Shown: piece after piece, positions 10,303 to 20,196 of the stretch
Layout: each line of letters begins with the position of its first letter
Numbering within the stretch: position 1 is the first letter of the stretch
DNA from: Fulvia fulva
Taxonomy: Eukaryota; Ascomycota; Dothideomycetes; Mycosphaerellales; Mycosphaerellaceae
Direction of reading: 5' to 3'
Assembly: GCF_020509005.1 (NCBI RefSeq)
Contig: NC_063012.1
Span: 1,240,001 to 1,304,000 of the forward strand
DNA length: 64,000 nt
Notes under the pieces: model-generated
The model's input: only the letters and a program-made list of their open reading frames with translations
The model's database searches: none
Told to the model about the DNA's origin: nothing
Made by a program: the position numbers and the translations under genes

Positions 10303-11514
10303 ATGGCTTCCTCCCTGCCTGACGAATATGGCTTTTACTTCCAAGACAAGGCCATCTTCCTGACTGGTGCCACTGGGAATCTGGGGTCATGCATTCTCTA
10401 CAGGCTGATCACGCAACTGAAGCCCAAACGAGTATTCGCTTTCGTACGGGACTCGCGGACCCAGGCCATAGAGAAGCTACGGAACAAGATGCTTGGCTAC
10501 GCAGATGTGCTATCCCAGAGCGACTCGATACACTACGCTGTCGGCGACCTTCGCCTCCCTGGGCTAGGCGTTGACCGGACAGCCCGGCAAGTGCTGGAAG
10601 ACGAGGTGAACATTATTATCCACACGGCAGCCAACCTATCCCTTCTCGACCCCGTTGCAGATTGCATGAAGAATCACTGCGACCCGACTCTGGAGCTTGC
10701 ACGAATGGCGACTAGGTTCAAGAAGCTGCAAAGATTTGTCTACGTTTCGTCAGCCTATGCCAATTCGTTCCTCCCCGACGGACTGGTTGAGGAGAAGGTA
10801 TACCCGCTCCTAGACTCAAGCGGTGAGGATATCGACCCAGAGTTCGAGCGGGAGGAGATCGACCAAACCGACAGTTCCTCATTCACCAAACCATTCGCAT
10901 GGCCTTATGCGCTGTCCAAGTATCTCGCCGAACGCATCTCGCTAACCCGATACTCCTCGCTTCCGCTGCTCATTGTGCGTCCCAGCACGATCGGGCCGGC
11001 GCTTCAGACACCATTCCCGCTTTTCGGAACCGTGGAATCATGTCCTATGCAGTATGCGGCCAAAATCTATCTCCGCGACCCGCAGGCAAGTCGGGTATGG
11101 CATGCACCAGCAGGTGCATCATCGGGCACCAACGTCCTGGACGAGATACCGGTCGACTATGTGAGCAACGCACTACTTCTACACGTCGCAGCAGAGTCAT
11201 ACGGCATCGTCCATGCTACAGCACGCAACTATGCGCAGCTGACCGTGAACGACACACTCATGCATCTCATGCATGCTGGAGGCAGTGGCGCGTCAGAGGA
11301 CATCGACATTGAATGGATCAGCCCCAAGACCGGCCCACAGTGTGCATTAGCGAACCTCTTCGTGGTGGGCAATCGAGATTGGGACTTCTCTTGTGCGCGA
11401 TCGGAAGCGCTGATGCAGGACGCGAACCTCGCGGGGTCTTCGTGTTACCAAGGAGCTGGCGTGTGCTTTCAATCAACAACGTTCGCTCGCTCTAAAAGAA
11501 GAGGTGAAGGCTGA
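10303..11514 (+). CDS. NAD(P)-dependent extended SDR / fatty-acyl-CoA or thioester reductase-like protein
   Basis: The ORF gives 403 residues from ATG 10,303 (MASSLPDEYGFYF). An upstream in-frame ATG at 10,267 lies inside the MITE and is less likely. The nucleotide-binding motif TGATGNLGS is near residue 22, and the catalytic YxxxK appears as WPYALSKYLAE near residue 205. Other family features are IIIHTAANLSL, FVYVSSAYAN, LLIVRPSTIGPA and the late NRDWDFSC. Known relatives reduce acyl-CoA or carrier-bound acyl thioesters to aldehyde or alcohol. A highly reducing PKS relic without a release domain follows in the same direction, so off-loading of its product was perhaps the original job; this is inference. 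No frame damage is visible, although the partner gene is broken. It ends in a basic tail. Confidence 0.75.
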   Translation: MASSLPDEYGFYFQDKAIFLTGATGNLGSCILYRLITQLKPKRVFAFVRDSRTQAIEKLRNKMLGYADVLSQSDSIHYAVGDLRLPGLGVDRTARQVLEDEVNIIIHTAANLSLLDPVADCMKNHCDPTLELARMATRFKKLQRFVYVSSAYANSFLPDGLVEEKVYPLLDSSGEDIDPEFEREEIDQTDSSSFTKPFAWPYALSKYLAERISLTRYSSLPLLIVRPSTIGPALQTPFPLFGTVESCPMQYAAKIYLRDPQASRVWHAPAGASSGTNVLDEIPVDYVSNALLLHVAAESYGIVHATARNYAQLTVNDTLMHLMHAGGSGASEDIDIEWISPKTGPQCALANLFVVGNRDWDFSCARSEALMQDANLAGSSCYQGAGVCFQSTTFARSKRRGEG

Positions 11515-11653
11515 GCGATCTATTTGAGAGCAATGAGGGGTGTTCACAGCTGTGTAGACGATCATTCGTTGCCAAAGTCGAAAGCTGCAAGCTTCCGAAT
11601 TAGGCAATCGTTCAATTACCATATGCGGTAGGTGTAGACGACGGTTTGGACCA

Positions 11654-11879
11654 AGGCTTGGTGAGAAAGTATGTTGCCGCCGATATCTGTCGACTTCGCT
11701 GTTAGAGAGCTGCTAAAAAGACCGTATACCCATAATCTTAGACTACGTCGACGCGCTGTACCCTCGACTTCATTAGTCGGGCCTCGCTACTGAGCTATAT
11801 GCCAGCGTGTTGAAGCAACGGCCTAGGCTTCGACAGGGAGTCGAAGCGCTCGGCGGCAATCAACATTGTCACCAGCCCT
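11654..11879 (+). mobile_element. MITE-like element, subtype A, copy 2
   Basis: It starts AGGCTTGGTGAGAAAGTATG and its complement ends AGGGCTGGTGACAATGTTGA, forming imperfect 28-bp inverted ends. Core blocks GCCTCGCTACTGAGCTATAT and GTCGAAGCGCTCGGCGGCAA are shared with the copy at 16,596-16,819 in the same orientation. It lies in the gap between the reductase and the PKS relic, is non-coding, and leaves about 0.2 kb before the PKS start. Confidence 0.8.
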
Positions 11880-12086
11880 CAGACCTTCGACTTCACCAGC
11901 ACGCACGCAACGAGACTGGTCAGCATGCGGTCCGGCGTCCTCGTCCTTTGATGAAACCTCTTCGCACAGCACATTACAGCCGATATGCACGATACGCCGG
12001 GCAATTGACTGCACGATTGAAGCACACCAGGTTTATCTTCATCGTCCCCGCCATCGTCCCAGGGCTGAGGGAGAGCGTAAAGCAAG

Positions 12087-15000
12087 ATGGAGCCTCTCGC
12101 CATCTGTGGCATGTCCATGAGACTGCCCGGAGGCGTGCGAGACGCTCAAGCATTTTGGGACACCTTGATCCAGAAGAAGGAGCTGCTATGCGATGTTCCG
12201 GAGGACAAATTCAATGTCGACGCTTTCTACAGTCCCCATGGGAAGTCTGGCACGATTATTTCCAGGACAGCTTTTTATCTCACAGACGCAGAGCTGGCGT
12301 GCTTGGACACATCCATGTTCAACATCAGCCCACACGAGCTGCGGCATATCGACCCCGAGCTGCGAATGTTGCTCGGGATCACGCACGAGTGTCTGGAGAA
12401 TGCTGGCGAGAGTGATTATCGCGGCAAGCGAGTAGGATGCTATGTGGGCCTTGGTCTTGAGAGTACCCCAAAGCGCAACACCGTGGCCGCAGGATCGGGC
12501 TGAGCGAGTCAGTGTGAACTCATTCGGTATTGGGGGAGCAAATGGTCATGTCATTATTGACTCTGCTCGAGCGTGGGTGCCCGCAGAAAGAAGGGTGATA
12601 GCCGCACTTGGGACCCCCGTGGCAGTGTCTGACTGTGGTGTACATGAAGCGCGTCATGCAGCGCGCGTCTCACGCGGTCCACCACAGTCTAAGCCACTGC
12701 TCGATGCCTGGTCCCCTTCAGACCCATACCTGGAAGATCGTAGCAGGTCCGAGCCCGAAGTACCTCGTTCACAGTTGCTAGTCTTTTCCGCAACTCACGA
12801 AAAGTCCCTCGCCAGGCTGAAGAGCTCATACGAGACGTTGCTCGAGGACAAAACCACTAACCCAGCGGACTTGGCCCGCACCCTGGGAAGACATCGGCAA
12901 CATCACAGATACCGGGCATTCTGTGCCACGTCTCCGGACGGAGAGGGCGCACACTTCTCCGCCACAGCGCGCGTGTCGGGAAGCTCTCGCATCGTTTTTG
13001 TATTCAGCGGACAAGGAAATGTCTGGCCACGCGGAACAGAGAATCTCTTAAGAGAGAGTTCGATTTTTCGTCAAATGCTGACAAGGCTCGATGCGATCCT
13101 CGCCAGCTTACCAGCGTGCTCCCTCTCGCTCGAGAAGGAGCTGCTACGTGATGGAGACAGGAGCCGCTTGCAAGACGCTGAGATTGCGCATCCTTTGAGT
13201 GTGGCGATGCAGATATGTCTTTGCAACGCACTTGGAGCACTCGGAGTGCGTCCTGAAGCTGTAGTAGGCCACTCCAGCGGAGAGATCGCTGCAGCTTACG
13301 TCTCCGGTGCCTTGATGGAAGAGGAAGCGATCAAAGTGGCCTTTTTCCGAGGCCAGGCGATCGAACAGGACACGACGTTGGGAGCCATGTCTTCTGCCGG
13401 ACTGAGCCGAGATGTAATTGACAGACTCGCTCTCTCTGGCGTCACACTTGCCTGTGACAATAGCCGTTCAAGTGTGACATTGTCGGGTCGGGTTGAAGAG
13501 GTAGAAGAAGCAGAAGCTAGCATCGTAGAAGCATATCCAAATGCTCTAGTTAAACGAGTCGCTGTGGGCCACGCCTATCATTCCAGATATATGAGAAGCG
13601 CAGGCGAATCATGTGAGCGGATACTTGCTGGTCAACTTCGTCCGACGCGTCCACAGTGTGCCTTTTACTCTGCATTGAGAGGTGGACTTTTCGAGGAGTC
13701 GGATGAGCTGGGGCCTGTCTACTGGCGGCAGCACATGGAAGGCTCAGACCAGTTTTGAGCGGCTACTGAAGCCATATTGTCTGATACGGAAGGGTCAATT
13801 GTCTTTGCTGAGATCGGCCCTCATCCGACCTTGACCAGTTCCTTGACCCAGTCCTGCGCCGAGAAGAATTTTCGTGGATCCTCACACGTATCTTTCATGC
13901 GACGTTCCACGAACAGTGCTACAACCTTTCTCGAAGGACTGGGGCGGTTGTACCAACTAGGAGTGTCCCTAGATCTCCAGACTCTAACACCAAACAGAAG
14001 GACATTGACGGACCTACCTAACTACCCCTGGCACCATGAAGCTGAATATTGGAACGAGACCCGCTTAGGTCGAGATTGGAGATTTCGCAAATATCCCCGT
14101 CACGATCTTCTTGGGACTAGGACAGGGGAGGGCTCAACCATCGAACCATCATGGCGCAATATTGTCTAAGAACGTACAGTACCTCTTCGTCCCAATCAGC
14201 GTCGAAGAGATGTACATTACAGGTGGTGAAAGCGAACTTTCCGTGCGAGCGACTGCAGATATCCGTACGAATGGTGCAGTCCTCGGGGAAGTCGTTGCAT
14301 TCTCTGGTGCAACGATGGCATTGAGTGTCACAGGGCTGACGCTCTGTCCTATCGAAGGCATGGCATCTGATCGCAGGGAAGATCCGCACGCAGCTGCTGA
14401 CCTTGTATGGTTGCCGGACCCGGGCCTATAAAACCTAGCACTGGCTCTACAGCATGGAAATGAAGCTCTTTCCAAGGGTACGGAAATCTTGGAAAACACA
14501 ATTGAGCTCTTTGCGCATGCAAACCCGCTGGGAACACTGCTTCTCCATTTATCGGGATCGGACGAGGCAGTTGAGTCATCGCTGGCATCTCTGCGTGCTC
14601 GCTCTCGAGAGAGACTGTACTCATCCATTACCATATGTTGCTCTTCTGAGCAGAGTCGTAGCGCTCTGGAAGGAAAGCTTAAGGACTGTGACAAGATCGA
14701 CTACGCCATCGTAGACAGCACAGCTATCTCAGAATCAGCGCAGCTTGGCTCGCGTGCTTACGACTTGATCGTTGCTGATGGCAAGATCATGGGAAACGAT
14801 ACTGACCGGGAGCGGACCTTGCTGTTCCTTCGCAAAACAATGACGAATAGCGCAACATTGATTGTGCATGAGCCTGGGTCAACGGGATTGGTGAGCACTC
14901 CGGCCAATGGCACTACCAACATGCATCAAACTCACTCTGACCTTTGGTCTCGGGCGGGCTTCTGTGATGTATCTGACATCAAGGACAAGATCTTGGTTGC

Positions 15001-16478
15001 CAAAGCGCAATCGCGGCAAGCTCAACCACCAAGCCCCAATGTTGCACTGCTCTGTGCAGAAAAGGATGGCAAGGTAGTTCGGGCCATAGTGACATTGCTA
15101 ACCTGTCACGGCATTTCAACAGGATTGTACAGTCTCGATGATCTGGCGCAAATGGAAAGCTCACAGCAAATTGTCCTATCTGTCCTGGACCAGGAAGGCC
15201 AATCTCCGCTCTGCGAGGCATCATTACTGGGTTTCAAGAACCTACTGCAGGTCATCCAACGGGCGTCTCATGGTATCCTCTGGCTCACAAAACCCGGGCC
15301 TTCTTATGCTGCAATCCTCGGTCTGGCTCGCACAGGGCTTGGCCGTGCTATTGCGCGATGGATGGTGGAGAACGGGGCTGTCCATCTTGTCTTCCTGTCT
15401 CGAACGGCTGGACTTGAGCCTGAGCACGAAGATTTCATGAGAGAACTGGAAGCCATGGGTGCGGTGTGTAAGGCCGTTGCTGGGACCGTTGCCGATAATG
15501 CAGTCGTCCAGAGACTGTTCGGGGATGCTTGTCCGCCAATCAAGGGTGTGGTGCAGGCCTCTATGGTACTCGCGGTAAGTATCGTTCGCAAATGTGGAGG
15601 CCCGCATACAAAAAGCAGCTGACATGTGACAAGGATATCTCGCTGTCCAACATGACATTGAACGACTGGAATACGGTAGTCGAGCCCAAGATCACAGGTA
15701 CATGGAACCTTCACAACACTCTGGCATCCCACAATCTCGACTTCTTCGTCGTTCTCGGCTCTCTCTCCGGCTTCATACCCTACCGCCACAGTCTCGGACT
15801 GGCCGGGTCAATCCTCAACTTCTCCGCTGTAAGCGACATCGGAACACTCAGCCAACAGCCAAAACTCCTCGCCGCCATGAAAGAAGCAGGCGCGCACTGT
15901 CTCAGTGAAGTCGACGTCCTCGAGGCGTTCCAGTGGGCTGTTGAGAATTCCAAACCATGGCTGAAGAAGCTTTCGTCAACGAGATGGAGCGAGGAGGGCC
16001 GTCTAAGTCTCGGGCTGCGCTCTACGATACCCATGCAGAATCTGGATGAGCTACACCCCTGGAAGCGCGACGGACGCATGGCCGCGTACCACAACAGTCA
16101 CTACAACGCACTAACACCCCTCTCCAAAAGTCCCAAACCTTGAGCGTTTCGCAAAGGTTAACAGACACGATGCAGAACATCCACGCCGATCCGCAAACCA
16201 CACTCTCCGACCCCAGCACCGCAGTAGTCCTAGCGGAGGAAATTGCAAAGAAAGCACTTACCATGCTACTCAGCGCAGAAAAGGAAATCGACACCAAGAC
16301 AGCCCTAGTTTCTGTAGGTCTGGACTCGTTGATTGCCATGCAGTTGAGATCGTGGTGGAGAGATACGTTTCGGCTCGAGGTGAATGTGCTGCAAGTGGCG
16401 AATGCGAAGACGTTTGAAGGGTTAGGGCTGTTGGCCGTTTCGTTGCTGAAGAGGAAGTTGATCAAGGAGGAAGCTTGA
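12087..16478 (+). pseudogene. Highly reducing type I polyketide synthase relic (KS, AT, DH, MT, KR and ACP remnants; ER missing)
   Basis: The remaining 4.4 kb compare with the 7-8 kb usual for fungal reducing PKSs. In order: KS N-terminus from MEPLAICGMSMRLPGG to GCYVGL (12,087-12,455), fused to the KS end SVNSFGIGGANGHVI, so the active-site Cys region is gone. AT (about 12,780-13,830) keeps GQG, GHSSGE and AYHS but has a TGA at 13,756. DH keeps RHDLLG and PSWRNI and then jumps to its last quarter (14,165-14,345). A degenerate methyltransferase (FAHANP, AYDLIVADG) follows after a TAA at 14,429. A linker, LGLART, runs directly into GLGRAIARWM, showing loss of ER. KR keeps an intact intron (15,575-15,633, GTAAGT...AAG) but lacks its Tyr region between LGSLSG and YRHSLGL. 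A stop at 16,141 precedes an ACP with GLDSL. Frames change several times. Confidence 0.9.
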
Positions 16479-16595
16479 ACAGCAGAACCGTCTGGAAGGT
16501 TCATAGATGGCCATTGCTTATCATCCTGTGCGGTAGTTACCAAGAGAAAAGCTCAGATGCTCCAAACCGAAAGCATTGCCCAACACGGTAGACCA

Positions 16596-16819
16596 AGGGC
16601 TGGTGACGAATCACGTTGCTGGCTGAGGTCTTGAGTTTACTTGCAAAATGCTGCGCAACGGGCGCATAGCCGTAAATTATATATACGGTGACGCGTTACA
16701 AGCTCGACTGTATAGGCACGGCCTCGCTACTAAGCTACACGCCAGCGGGTTTGAGCAAAGGCCTTTGCTTTAATGATAAGTCGAAGCGCTCGGCGGCAAT
16801 CAACTTTGTCACCTGCCCT
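16596..16819 (+). mobile_element. MITE-like element, subtype A, copy 3
   Basis: Ends are good inverted repeats: left AGGGCTGGTGACGAATCACG, right complement AGGGCAGGTGACAAAGTTGA. It shares the core with copy 2 in direct orientation and lies 117 bp after the PKS relic. The complement continues GATTGCCGCCGAGCGCTTCG, as in copy 1. Confidence 0.85.
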
Positions 16820-17547
16820 CGCACTCATCACTACGCACCTCCTCCTCTGCCACAGTAGTGGAGTGTACGGGCCCTTGAGCCGTGTTGTGTGTTGACACGT
16901 CCATGGCCACAAGGCAGCCCATCTTGTATGCCATCCATCATCCCTCAATTACGGTTGTTACCTTGTTGAAGATTACCAGGTCACCAAGTGGCGAGGGGAC
17001 GGCATTGCAAAACCGTGGTGGCTATCAAGCCATATGTGGAAAGACATGTCGCTGGGCCATTCGCTGAAAAGCTATGCGTGAAACAGGGTGATGTTTGCAT
17101 CCATTGCCGTAATAGGACATTGAGCAGCGGCCGAGGACACGATACCATCTGTCCAAGTGCTGGCGACGTGAGTTCGCCGACGACGTGTGATGAGTCGAAA
17201 TTGCATCACGCCTTTCCTACCTCTCATAGTCCAAACGTCGAAGGAGAGCGAGGCGATAGCAGTATATGAAGTCTGTGCAATATTCAGCCCCATTCGAGCC
17301 TCTACCATCCTATGTACATTCCGAGGCCTCCCACTCTCTCATGTTCCCTCCGTACCAGCGATCCCGCAGCCCTTCATTACTGCTCGCAGTCCCTCTGCCG
17401 TTACATAAAACTACCCAGAAAAGCAGCCCAGCCTACCCTCCAACAACGCCGTGCTAAACGCTCACAAACCAGACACAAATCCAGCACATCCAATTCGCCG
17501 GGCCAGGTCTTCAACAGTAAAGAAAAGATATATATGCCACCCATTCA
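16820..17547. other. Intergenic, no gene seen
   Basis: This is the 3' flank of the minus-strand gene that ends at 17,548. Only short overlapping ORFs occur; no repeats or RNA genes were noticed. Confidence 0.45.
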
Positions 17548-18972
17548 TCAAATGTCCATACTCGCTCTCCTCTCCTTCGGATGCACCTCCCTCTTAGTAA
17601 ACTCATGAGCCCACTTGATAATATCAAACTCACTCTCCACCCAGCTATCCAAATCAACCAATTCCGGCGCAAGAGCCAGCACCGTATCCTCGCTATCTTC
17701 GTGTCGATGGCCGTGTCGACGGATTGTGGTGTCGCCGTGGCCTAGACCAGGGTCCGTGGCGTTTCTGAAGATTTTCTCGCGGAGGGCGTTGCCCGGCACG
17801 AGGAGTGCTGAGCGGCGCGTGAATTGGTCGTAGGCGTCTGTGCTGCCGTCGCTGCTATGGACGGGGGTTGGGACGTCGTTTTCTTTGGCCATTTCGGGGG
17901 TGTGGAGGCCACTTCGTATTGTGGAGGGGACGGCTTCGTCTGAGGCGATGGTTGATAGTGCGGGTCGGGATGCTATTCGTCGGGCTTGGAGCCTGTTGAG
18001 GGGTTCTGGGGCGAGTGAAGGCCGTCTTACAACGGTATCGTCCGAGTCTTCCGAATCATTCAGGATTTGGATTGGCGATGGTCTCCGTCTCTCTCTTGGC
18101 TCACTTTGGATGGGAGCGATAGCAAAGTCTCTCTCAGCTGTGCCGGGTCGCCTGTCATGTTGCTGGCTGTCCGACGCCCTACTCGAACTTTCCCGCGACA
18201 TGGCCGTAGCTGCCTCGACAGCTTTCAGCTTCTGCTCTATGATCCGATGACTGACAGATCGCGACAATGGCATGCCTGCCGGACTCAGCCGACTTCCTTC
18301 ACTATCGCTCCGACTTCGAGATGCGCGTTCCTTGCCGCTTATAACTGCCGCAACTGGAGGCGGTTGCTTCATCCACATGACCTCTTCCCGTGTGGTTACT
18401 CTGGTAAACGTAGCGGGATGCATATCGTTGATCTGAGGGTTGCGGTAACCGGAGAAGTCGGATCTCGAAGAGTCCTTGGTTCTGGCTCGTTGTGGTCTCG
18501 TAAGACCGTCGCCATACATTGAGCCTCCAAAGTTGCTTGTTGAGCCCCACAGCTCTTCGTCCTCTCGCTGGTAGCGGCGAAAGTTCCACCGACTGTCCGA
18601 GCCATCGTTACTGGCCGTCGCTGGCGGTATCTTATCCCAGCTAGGAGACCCACTACCATAGTTCTGTGGCCGTAGCCTGCGTCTACTATCCGCAGCCTGT
18701 GTCTTCCTCTTCCCGCGCTGTAACCCTTGGGGACCCAGGTCGATCTCAGCCTGCCAGTAGGGATTCGTCGAGCTCGGAGAGGGATGTCTGTAGAAGTTCG
18801 GATGTGCCTGCTCTAGCAATTCCCTTTCAGCGCGTCCTCTTTTGGCTTCTTCTTTCCTCTTCCTCCGGTAGCGGGCCTCGGAGCATGGGGCACATGATAG
18901 GTAGTAGAATATCGCAGATTGTATGCCGCGATGTATTGCCATCGCCTGTGGGCGGGTGTAGGGGGTGTTCAC
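17548..18972 (-). CDS. Conserved fungal protein of unknown function, Ser/Arg-rich
   Basis: This 474-residue single-exon ORF may start at the second Met (residue 11), MAIHRGIQSAIFYYLSCAPC, because that hydrophobic, Cys-containing start looks like the conserved part. It is followed by a very basic helix (EARYRRKRKEEAKRGRAERE) and a Pro/Tyr segment (HPSPSSTNPYWQAEIDLGP). The middle is charged and apparently disordered, with many Ser/Arg/Pro residues. The C-terminus regains order (LVDLDSWVESEFDIIKWAHE, then FTKREVHPKE). I recognise the N-terminal pattern as recurring in ascomycetes but cannot name a function. Membrane association through the short hydrophobic start and cysteines is possible but inferred. 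Confidence 0.7.
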   Translation of the reverse strand: MNTPYTRPQAMAIHRGIQSAIFYYLSCAPCSEARYRRKRKEEAKRGRAERELLEQAHPNFYRHPSPSSTNPYWQAEIDLGPQGLQRGKRKTQAADSRRRLRPQNYGSGSPSWDKIPPATASNDGSDSRWNFRRYQREDEELWGSTSNFGGSMYGDGLTRPQRARTKDSSRSDFSGYRNPQINDMHPATFTRVTTREEVMWMKQPPPVAAVISGKERASRSRSDSEGSRLSPAGMPLSRSVSHRIIEQKLKAVEAATAMSRESSSRASDSQQHDRRPGTAERDFAIAPIQSEPRERRRPSPIQILNDSEDSDDTVVRRPSLAPEPLNRLQARRIASRPALSTIASDEAVPSTIRSGLHTPEMAKENDVPTPVHSSDGSTDAYDQFTRRSALLVPGNALREKIFRNATDPGLGHGDTTIRRHGHRHEDSEDTVLALAPELVDLDSWVESEFDIIKWAHEFTKREVHPKERRASMDI

Positions 18973-20196
18973 ACAGGTCGGTCCGGCGTGTCTAGCGCAA
19001 TCATGGGCTGCTGGATATGGGTATGGTGGTCGCGGTCACTATAGTTGTTGGTCGAAATGCATATCGCATATATGGGAATCAGTGCGGGCAAGGAGCGTGG
19101 CGGACAGCTGCATATGATACCAGTTCGAGTCGCAGACTAGGGGTGTTTCTTTGTGGTATGGAGGACTTGTAGGTGGTGACACGCAAGGGAAGGCACCGGG
19201 ACAGCGCTGTGCGGCCGAGGGGCGTGGAAGGGAGTCGCGGCCTGCGCGACCGTACTGTGGACGCAAAGGCAGTGTGACCGGGAACTCTGGGCGGTGGTGA
19301 ACGAACGGGCTTGCCGTTGTCGGGTGATATGGGTGCTAATGCTAAGGATGAGACTGTGGCTGTGGCTGTCAAGCAGAAGACGTCGTCGGCGTGCCTCTCG
19401 TGCGTGCGAGGTCACGGAGGTGTAGTGGATATGCCAGGGTCAGGGTCAGGGTCAGGGTCAGGGTCACGATGCCGATGCCTGTGCCTATCGTTGCCCGTGC
19501 AATGGAGCCGTTGTCGCTGCGCCTCGTGGAGGAGACGTCCGAGACGAAGTTGGTAACGGTAATGAAACTCGTGCAATCTTACAGAGGAGGCTGCCCGACG
19601 GCGGCTCCTCACGTCAGAGTCAGACCAACCACTCCTTTCATCAACACTCGTACTGTATACTGGCGGTCGGCCCGTCGTATGGACTTCAAATCGCGCAGTA
19701 TCTCACATGAGGAGGGAGGTGCTGTGCTGGCGGACAGCTCAGCGGCTTAGTGATGCACAACACTAACAACATCCCAATGCTAGCAGAGTCTATGCCCACC
19801 CGTCCACTATCCGCGACGCTGGGTCCCACACTGACCTTTTCTTGATCAAGGCCCTTCGACCTTGGATGTGTGAACGTGCTTCCTATCTGGACGTCTATGC
19901 GACGACATCACGTCTTGCGGTGTGAAAGTGGCAGACTGAGGCCATCAGGTGGACAATGATGAAAGGAAGCCGACTGCCAACAACATCGCGTCACGCCAGC
20001 ATCAGTCGCAGCGCCAATGCAGCATGAGCTCCGCCGGTGGTCTTTCGCCGGTCTTAGCATACCAGTGGATGAGGCATTCTGGATCAATATGTGCCGCAAA
20101 TCGAGTGATGGTACAACGCTATGCTGATTATGCTCGCTAAAGTGCTACAGACAGACAATCCAAACACACACACATCCAAGGCCATCAAGGTCATCT
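18973..20196. other. Intergenic between two minus-strand genes
   Basis: Promoter side of the 17.5-19.0 kb gene and 3' flank of the LIM gene. Short ORFs only. It contains a hexanucleotide repeat at 19,435-19,464. Confidence 0.45.
19435..19464. repeat. Hexanucleotide microsatellite (CAGGGT)5
   Basis: Five perfect CAGGGT units lie in the upstream region of the minus-strand gene ending at 18,972. The unit resembles neither the TTAGGG telomere repeat nor any other repeat here. Confidence 0.9.

Noticed and set aside
12440..16140. The PKS gaps could be introns
   Set aside because: The missing domain parts are not present between the motifs at all, and only one convincing intron (15,575-15,633) was found; total length is far too short for a full reducing PKS.
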